NCBI GenBank assembly: GCA_023667765.1
Contig: JAMOZS010000001.1
Span: forward strand, 70,025-134,024
Direction: 5' to 3'
Length of the DNA stretch: 64,000 bases
From: Roseburia sp.
GTDB lineage: Bacteria > Bacillota > Clostridia > Lachnospirales > Lachnospiraceae
Every line of letters starts with the position of its first letter. Within the stretch, counting starts at the first letter, position 1. The translations under genes were made by a program, and so were the position numbers. The notes below the pieces were generated by a model, which did not search any database, was not told the origin of the DNA, and was given only the letters and a program-made list of their open reading frames with translations. Positions 58,803-64,000 of the stretch are shown piece after piece.

Positions 58803-59100
58803 GCTATCAACAACCTTTCTCTCATAACCGCATTATAAAAATCGCTATCTTGGTTGAGTTCATTTATTTCATATACGTCAACATTTTTTTCAAAATCTTT
58901 CGCAGTTCCTCGGCAAGTGAAAAAATCATCGTAAGTTTAAAATTTTCCCCACCGCACACCAGAGAATCCAAATCACTGTGTTCATCTGCTTCCCCTCTAG
59001 CATAAGAACCAAACAAATATATTGCTTTCACTTTATATTTTTCAGCGATTGGCTGCACTAAATTTTCAATATCTTTAATTGTAAATACACCACTATTCAT
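58799..59100 (-). pseudogene. mntA: MntA-like nucleotidyltransferase antitoxin, frameshifted
   Basis: From ATG 59100 the frame encodes GSYARGEADEHSDLDSL (GSX10DXD nucleotidyltransferase motif) but ends early at 58864 after ILKKMLTYMK. Adding one A to the seven-A tract (plus-strand T 58884-58890) restores NVDVYEINELNQDSDFYNAV then MRERLLIA and a stop TGA overlapping the hepT start. The full gene would be about 100 residues, the family norm. Either a real single-base deletion, a phase-variable tract or a sequencing error. Confidence 0.75.
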
Positions 59101-59338
59101 TTCGCCAGTCCCTTCTTTTATGACAAATGATGATTTTCTATCTGAATATTCCAATTCATCTGATGATACGAAGCTATTTCTATAAATTAATATATAATTT
59201 TTTTCTGCTTATTTCAAGGCAAACAAAGTAGGTTAATAACTTGCCAGTTATTTGTAAAAATGGTATTCTGTTCTTGCTTACAGATACGCTGGAAAGTCTG
59301 GCGTCGGGAGGAGACAGGAAAGAAAAGGAGAATGGAAA
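59101..59338. other. Intergenic region between divergent mntA and yitT-like genes
   Basis: AT-rich; contains the yitT-type promoter (59240-59268) and must hold the mntA promoter on the other strand, which I could not fix. No gene seen. Confidence 0.4.
59240..59268 (+). promoter_or_regulatory. Promoter of the YitT family gene
   Basis: TTGCCA (59240-59245), 17-bp spacer, TATTCT (59263-59268). Confidence 0.5.
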
Positions 59339-60202
59339 ATGTCGAGTCAAAAAATAAAGCCTAAAAATCTTATCATGCTGACCCTTGCGGGAATCATCAA
59401 TGCCCTTGGGGTGACGCTCTTTTTGTATCCGGTCAATTTATACGATTCCGGCATATCGGGAACGGCGATGCTGCTGGCGCAAATCACGCCGGAGTTTTTA
59501 CCGCTTTCCTTTTTTCTGATTATTATAAATTTGCCGCTGTTTGCCTATGGATACAAAAAAATGGGCGGAGTGTTTACCATATATTCCATTTATGCCGTGG
59601 GTGTCTATTCTTTAGCGGCCTGGCTGGTGACGGACGTACTGCCGGTGGATGTAAGCATGGCGTCTCCGTTGGCGGAGAGCGATCTTTTGTTATGTGCTAT
59701 TTTCGGCGGTTTAATCTCGGGTATCGGAAGTGGTGTGACGATTCGCTTTGGAGGAGCCATTGACGGAATAGAAGTTCTGGCTGTGCTTTTTGCAAAAAAG
59801 CTCAGCGTATCAGTGGGCATTTTCGTGATGTGTTATAACTGTCTGCTGTATATTATGGCAGGCTTTATGAAGAACAGCTGGATATTGCCTCTGTATTCCA
59901 TTATCACTTATGCGGTGGCGCTGAAGGCGGTTGACTTTATTGCCGAGGGTCTGGATAAGGCAAAATCGGCCATGATTATTACGAATAAGCCGGAGCCGAT
60001 TTGCGAGGCACTATCAAAGGAATTTGGTAATGGCGTTACGATTTTGGACGCCAAGGGTTATTATTCCGATAAGGATAAAACCTTGATATATTTTGTAGTC
60101 AATCGCTTCCAGATTAATAAGGTGAGGGAAATCGTCAGGGAGCAGGATAGAATGGCTTATGTGACGATTACAGAGGTGTCGGATGTGCTGGGAATGAGTT
60201 GA
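59339..60202 (+). CDS. YitT family membrane protein (DUF161/DUF2179)
   Basis: 287 residues, ATG 59339 after AAAAGGAG. Five or six membrane helices, with LAGIINALGVTLFLYPVNLY, SGISGTAMLLAQI and FGGAIDGIEVLAVLFAKKLS as family markers; the C-terminal cytoplasmic DUF2179 domain (about 210-285) contains GVTILDAKGYYSDKDKTLIY and TITEVSDVLG. YitT proteins are widespread in Firmicutes and of unsettled transport function. Confidence 0.92.
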   Translation: MSSQKIKPKNLIMLTLAGIINALGVTLFLYPVNLYDSGISGTAMLLAQITPEFLPLSFFLIIINLPLFAYGYKKMGGVFTIYSIYAVGVYSLAAWLVTDVLPVDVSMASPLAESDLLLCAIFGGLISGIGSGVTIRFGGAIDGIEVLAVLFAKKLSVSVGIFVMCYNCLLYIMAGFMKNSWILPLYSIITYAVALKAVDFIAEGLDKAKSAMIITNKPEPICEALSKEFGNGVTILDAKGYYSDKDKTLIYFVVNRFQINKVREIVREQDRMAYVTITEVSDVLGMS

Positions 60203-60305
60203 TTGTTTGCGGCGTTAGGTCTTAGAAGTCGCAGATAAAAGTGTATTTTTGAGTAAATGGTTTTAGGGAATGGATGTGCGCTATAGCGCACAGGGAAATA
60301 TCTGT

Positions 60306-61625
60306 ATGAAGATTGAAAAACAATTAAGAAAATTTGTGATACCGAATGTCTTTGCTATGCTGGGAATGTCCTGCTATATTCTGGCAGATACTTTTTTTAT
60401 ATCGGTGGTCGAAGGGACGAACGGTATGACGGCCCTTAATTTAATCCTGCCGGTTTATGGGCTGATATATGCCATTGGCGCTATGACAGGGGTTGGTTCT
60501 GCCATCCGTTATTCTTTGTGTAAGGCGTCAGGGGCAAAGGGGGCGGAGGATTATTTCTCTAATGCGGTTATATGGGATATTCTTATCGGCCTGCTGTTTG
60601 TTTTGCTGGGGATTGTGTGCCCACAGACGGTTCTTAAGCTTATGGGGGCGGATGAAGTTATTTTAGGCGTAGGAACCAGTTATTTGAGAGTCGCTTTCAT
60701 GTTTGCGCCGTTTTTTATGATGAATTATGCGTTTACAGCCTTTACCAGAAATGATAATGCCCCTAAAACGGCAATGGCGGCCACGCTGGCCAGTAGTTTT
60801 TTTAATATTCTGTTTGATTATATTTTTATGTTTCCCATGAATAGGGGGATGACTGGGGCAGCGCTGGCAACAGGACTTTCTCCTATCGTCAGTATGCTCG
60901 TATGTCTGACACATTTCTTTTCGGGAAGCAATCGTCTGCGGTTCAGAATCATGGTGCCTTCCGTCAGAAAATTACTGGAAGCCTGCAAAGTCGGTATGGT
61001 AGCGTTTGTGGGTGAGATGGCAAGCGGTATCACGACTATGGCGTTTAATTTTATTTTGCTGGGTCTTGGAGGTAATGTGGCGGTGGCCGCTTATGGGGTG
61101 ATTGCCAATATAGCGCTGGTGGGGACAGCCATTTTTAACGGAGTGGCTCAGGGATTGCAGCCATTGGTGAGTGAAGCCCATGGTAAAGGAAATGCGAAAA
61201 CGGCGGAGAGACTAAAAAGGCATTCGCTACAGATTGCGCTGCTTCTGGCGGCGCTCCTTGTGGCTGTGGTATGGATTTTTGCGGAGGTCTTTGTGGAGAT
61301 ATTTAACGGGGAGCATTCCAGGGAAATGGCCGCATATGCGATACCGGGACTCAGAATTTATTTTGCCGGATTTTTTCCGGGGGCTGTGAATCTTGTCAGA
61401 GCCGGATATTTCAGCGCCATCGGTCTTGCTCGGGAATCCTCCGTTATTGCCCTGCTCAGAGGTATTGTCGCGATTGTAGCATTGGCGTTTTTGCTGTCTA
61501 AGCTGGGGGGCGTCACTGGAGTATGGTTTTCTTTTGCCGCCGCAGAATTGTTTACTTTGGCGGTGACTGTCCCTATGGGTAGAAGGCATGGCGCTGCCGG
61601 ATATCATCCGGGGCGTTCCCTGTAA
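60306..61625 (+). CDS. MATE family multidrug efflux transporter
   Basis: 439 residues from ATG 60306 (AGGGA upstream; the frame is open from 60270). Twelve predicted membrane segments in two repeats: FVIPNVFAMLGMSCYILADT, YSLCKASGAKGAEDYFSNAV, FFNILFDYIFMFPMNRGMTG and FNGVAQGLQPLVSEAHGKGN are MATE features. It probably exports cationic compounds in exchange for Na or H ions. Convergent with asnB, 10 bp apart. Confidence 0.92.
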   Translation: MKIEKQLRKFVIPNVFAMLGMSCYILADTFFISVVEGTNGMTALNLILPVYGLIYAIGAMTGVGSAIRYSLCKASGAKGAEDYFSNAVIWDILIGLLFVLLGIVCPQTVLKLMGADEVILGVGTSYLRVAFMFAPFFMMNYAFTAFTRNDNAPKTAMAATLASSFFNILFDYIFMFPMNRGMTGAALATGLSPIVSMLVCLTHFFSGSNRLRFRIMVPSVRKLLEACKVGMVAFVGEMASGITTMAFNFILLGLGGNVAVAAYGVIANIALVGTAIFNGVAQGLQPLVSEAHGKGNAKTAERLKRHSLQIALLLAALLVAVVWIFAEVFVEIFNGEHSREMAAYAIPGLRIYFAGFFPGAVNLVRAGYFSAIGLARESSVIALLRGIVAIVALAFLLSKLGGVTGVWFSFAAAELFTLAVTVPMGRRHGAAGYHPGRSL

Positions 61626-61635
61626 AAGAAGAAGA

Positions 61636-63489
61636 TTATAGTATCATTCGAATCCGGTATTTTTCCAGCCAGTAATTCATCTGCAGCAGATAGGCAAGTA
61701 ACTGAGGCCCGGCCATAAGCTGACCATAGAACGGGCGACCGTAATCGCTGGGGCGTTTCAGATAATCCCTGGTTTTTGACAGGTCTATCAGACTGCTTAA
61801 AGGAGCGTTGGGATTTTCCAGCGTATGCAGCAGCTCCTCCTTCAGGAGGGTTTCATAGGCAGGGTCGTAGGTCTTGGGATAGGGGCTCTTCTTGCGGTAT
61901 AATACCTCGTCGGGCAGCAGTCCCTTTGCGGCTTCCCGCAGCAGCCCCTTCACCACGCCGTCCTTACATTTCATATGCCAGGGCACGTTCCAGAGGTATT
62001 CTACGATTCGATGGTCCGCAAAGGGCACTCTGGCCTCCAGGCCGGTATACATGCTGGTTCGGTCCATGCGGTCCAGGAGGGTCTGCATAAACCATCTCAA
62101 ATTCAAATAAGAAATTTCTCTCCGCCGTTTTTCCTCGGGAGCTTCCCCCTCCAGCAGGGGCGTCTCCGATACGGTGGCCTGATAAGCGGCCCGGGCATAT
62201 TCCTCCAGGGGCAGGAGAGAGGCGACCTCATCCTTTAGCAGCATGGTTCGGGGAGCAAAGTCCATAGACCAGGGAAAGCAGTCCGCCTCGAAGCACTCTT
62301 TCTTATGGAACCAGGGATAACCGCCGAAGATTTCGTCCGCACATTCTCCGGTCAGAGTTACCTTGTTGTGAGCGGCTACCTTTTGGCAGAAAAAGAGCAT
62401 GGAAGCTTCCACATCCGCCATGCATGGCAAATCTCTGGCGTCTACTGCTTTGAATAAATATTCATATAAATCCTGATTGCTGCATTCCAGATAGTGATGG
62501 TTTGTGTGAGCATAGGACACCATGCAGTCCACCCAGGGACGATCCTGGGAGGGCTGGAAGGCATTGGCCTTGAAATTCAAATCATTGTCTTTAAAGTCAA
62601 AGGAATAGGTGTCCAGAACCTTTCCCTGTTTTTGGAGCTCGCTGCTGCATACAGCGGTGACGAGGCTGCTGTCCACGCCGCCGGACAAAAAGGTGCAGAT
62701 AGGTACGTCCGAAAGCATTTGGAGCTTGATGGCGTCTGTCACCAGATAGCGGGTGTATTCTACGGTCTGCTCCCAGTTATCTTCATGGGGAGAGCTTTCC
62801 AGCTTCCAGTAGGGGGAGAGGGAGAAAGAGGCGCCCTGATATTCCAGAATATGACCGGGTGGGAGCTCTTTCACATTTTGGAATACACCCTTGCCGTAGG
62901 TTTTTGCGGGACCCAGTCCCAGCACCTCGCAGAGGCCTTCCCGGTCTATTACGGCCTCGAAGCCCGGATAGGACAGAAGCCCTTTCAGCTCCGAGGAGAA
63001 AATCAGGGTATGCTGCTGCAGCGTATAGAACAGGGGCTTTACGCCCAGGCGGTCCCGCACCAGATAGAGCTTCTCCCAGGTCTCATCCCAGACGGCAAAG
63101 GAAAAGATGCCGTTCAGCTGGCGAACATAGTCAATACCGTAGAGGAGGTAGCCCATAAGAATGACTTCCGTGTCGCAGGTAGTAGTAAAACGGATTCCTT
63201 TGTCTTGCAGTTCCTGGCGCAGCTTGGGCATATTGTAGATTTCTCCGTTAAAAACAAGGATGGCTTTGTGGCCTTCCAGCTGCCTTTCCATAGGCTGACG
63301 GCCGCCTGCGGGGTCCAGAATGGATAAACGCACATGGGACAGCCCCACATGACGGGACAAAAATACATTTTCATCGTCGGGGCCCCGATGCTTTTGCAGT
63401 CGATTCATTTCCTGAAGGATACCGTACCATTTTCCGGACTCTTCCCGATAGTTTCCTGAAAAATTACTAAAACCTGCGATTCCGCACAT
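61636..63489 (-). CDS. asnB: Asparagine synthetase, glutamine-hydrolysing (AsnB)
   Basis: 617 residues; ATG 63489 after AGGAGG. Cys2 in MCGIAGFSNFSG is the amidotransferase nucleophile; HKAILVFNGEIYNMPKLRQE and CDTEVILMGYLLYG follow. The synthetase half has the PP-loop CTFLSGGVDSSLVTAVC near 250 and EARVPFADHRIVEYLWNVPW. It makes asparagine from aspartate, ATP and glutamine. It begins 10 bp after dpaB on the same strand, so the two may share a transcript. No leader or T-box fits in that gap. Confidence 0.95.
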   Translation of the reverse strand: MCGIAGFSNFSGNYREESGKWYGILQEMNRLQKHRGPDDENVFLSRHVGLSHVRLSILDPAGGRQPMERQLEGHKAILVFNGEIYNMPKLRQELQDKGIRFTTTCDTEVILMGYLLYGIDYVRQLNGIFSFAVWDETWEKLYLVRDRLGVKPLFYTLQQHTLIFSSELKGLLSYPGFEAVIDREGLCEVLGLGPAKTYGKGVFQNVKELPPGHILEYQGASFSLSPYWKLESSPHEDNWEQTVEYTRYLVTDAIKLQMLSDVPICTFLSGGVDSSLVTAVCSSELQKQGKVLDTYSFDFKDNDLNFKANAFQPSQDRPWVDCMVSYAHTNHHYLECSNQDLYEYLFKAVDARDLPCMADVEASMLFFCQKVAAHNKVTLTGECADEIFGGYPWFHKKECFEADCFPWSMDFAPRTMLLKDEVASLLPLEEYARAAYQATVSETPLLEGEAPEEKRRREISYLNLRWFMQTLLDRMDRTSMYTGLEARVPFADHRIVEYLWNVPWHMKCKDGVVKGLLREAAKGLLPDEVLYRKKSPYPKTYDPAYETLLKEELLHTLENPNAPLSSLIDLSKTRDYLKRPSDYGRPFYGQLMAGPQLLAYLLQMNYWLEKYRIRMIL

Positions 63490-63499
63490 AGAATACCTC

Positions 63500-64000
63500 C
63501 TAATACGATTGTAAGAGCGGCTGATACTGCCTATGCTCCAGAGCCATCTCCAGAGTGGGCTGTAAAAGCTCCATGTGTGCCACTAAGGAATTAGGCTTTT
63601 TCTCCCAATTATCCTGCCCAAAAGGGACGAAATAAATGTTTTTGGCATTACACAGGAGGCCGATATTTTTCATGTTCATTCCAAGGCCGTCATTAGTGGA
63701 GATAAAGATGACCAGAGGCTTATTATTTCTCAGATGGGCTTTGGCCGCCATGAGCACAGGGGTATCGGTGATTCCGTTGGCCAGCTTTGCCGCCGTATTT
63801 CCCGTGCAGGGAAGGATGGTCAGTATATCCAAATAGGCTTTAGGCCCTATGGGCTCCGCGCCCTCCACGGTGATGATGGGCGCCTGCCCTGTAATAGTCT
63901 GCAACCTTTCCAGATAGCCCTCGGGAGTTCCGAAGCGGCTGCTGATGCTCTGAGAGGAATAGGAGAGAATAGGGTATAGGATAGCGCCGGCTGTTGCCAG
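63500..64000 (-). CDS. dpaB: Dipicolinate synthase subunit B (SpoVFB), 5' end beyond window
   Basis: 167 codons to the stop at 63500; the frame stays open to the right edge, so the start lies outside. ILPCTGNTAAKLANGITDTP, VLMAAKAHLRNNKPLVIFIS and NDGLGMNMKNIGLLCNAKNI plus VPFGQDNWEKKPNSLVAHM match DpaB flavoprotein-like proteins. With DpaA it forms dipicolinic acid in the mother cell of sporulating cells. Its presence marks the organism as a probable spore former; dpaA is expected just outside the window. Confidence 0.94.
   Translation of the reverse strand: MATAGAILYPILSYSSQSISSRFGTPEGYLERLQTITGQAPIITVEGAEPIGPKAYLDILTILPCTGNTAAKLANGITDTPVLMAAKAHLRNNKPLVIFISTNDGLGMNMKNIGLLCNAKNIYFVPFGQDNWEKKPNSLVAHMELLQPTLEMALEHRQYQPLLQSY

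Noticed and set aside
62494..63327. 277-codon open frame on the plus strand
   Set aside because: Antisense to asnB, whose motifs are complete; no domain and no ribosome site.
63490..63499. T-box or other leader for asnB
   Set aside because: Only 10 bp separate it from dpaB and they are taken up by the ribosome site.

Overview
The window looks like chromosomal DNA from a spore-forming, gut-associated member of the Clostridia, most likely a Lachnospiraceae. This rests on gene content, not on a database search: a dipicolinate synthase B gene (spore cortex), a bile-salt-hydrolase-like enzyme, a class III glutamine synthetase, a phosphoketolase, DUF6483- and Rpn-type genes, and strong AGGAGG ribosome sites throughout. 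Most genes are on the plus strand.

Layout. 1-9.7 kb: the tail of a tRNA-modifying methyltransferase and its U32 partner (TrmR-TrhP), glutamine synthetase III behind a two-hairpin attenuator of the ANTAR type, an orphan solute-binding lipoprotein coupled to an HD-GYP protein, and phosphoketolase behind a Rex-like operator. 9.7-15.6 kb: tRNA-Gln(CTG), a membrane protein, decayed sequence, a sigma factor with a large C-terminal extension followed by an ABC exporter, and a small HTH protein. 15.6-24.4 kb: an AraC regulator diverging from glycosidases of families GH27, GH43 and GH120, interrupted by a membrane-anchored lipase and an O-antigen-ligase-like protein. 24.4-32.5 kb: a decayed Rpn nuclease, the BSH-like hydrolase, a phosphoesterase, an ApbE/NusG_II/Gx cassette, an orphan phosphopantetheinyl transferase and a membrane protein with YD-type repeats.

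32.5-52.2 kb is the centrepiece. A cobalamin riboswitch with its own terminator precedes a tightly packed run of 18 genes for corrinoid uptake (SBP, permease, ATPase) and anaerobic cobalamin synthesis: cbiD, cbiF, cbiG, a cbiJ-cbiE-cbiT fusion, a cbiA-cobT fusion, cobU, cobS, a half-size CobU-like protein, cobC, cbiB, cobD, cbiP, cbiC, cobA/btuR, and a methionine-synthase-activation-like gene. Steps for C20 and C17 methylation (CbiL, CbiH) and cobalt insertion are not in the window.

52.2-64 kb: a three-gene ABC-2 transporter behind a promoter, a 12-codon leader ORF and terminator hairpins; a Smr-less MutS2-like ATPase; a second copy of the small HTH protein; an esterase; a broken MntA-HepT toxin-antitoxin pair; a YitT protein; a MATE transporter; asparagine synthetase; and, running off the right edge, dpaB. 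A roughly 95-bp palindromic repeat occurs at 1.4 kb and again at 27.1 kb.
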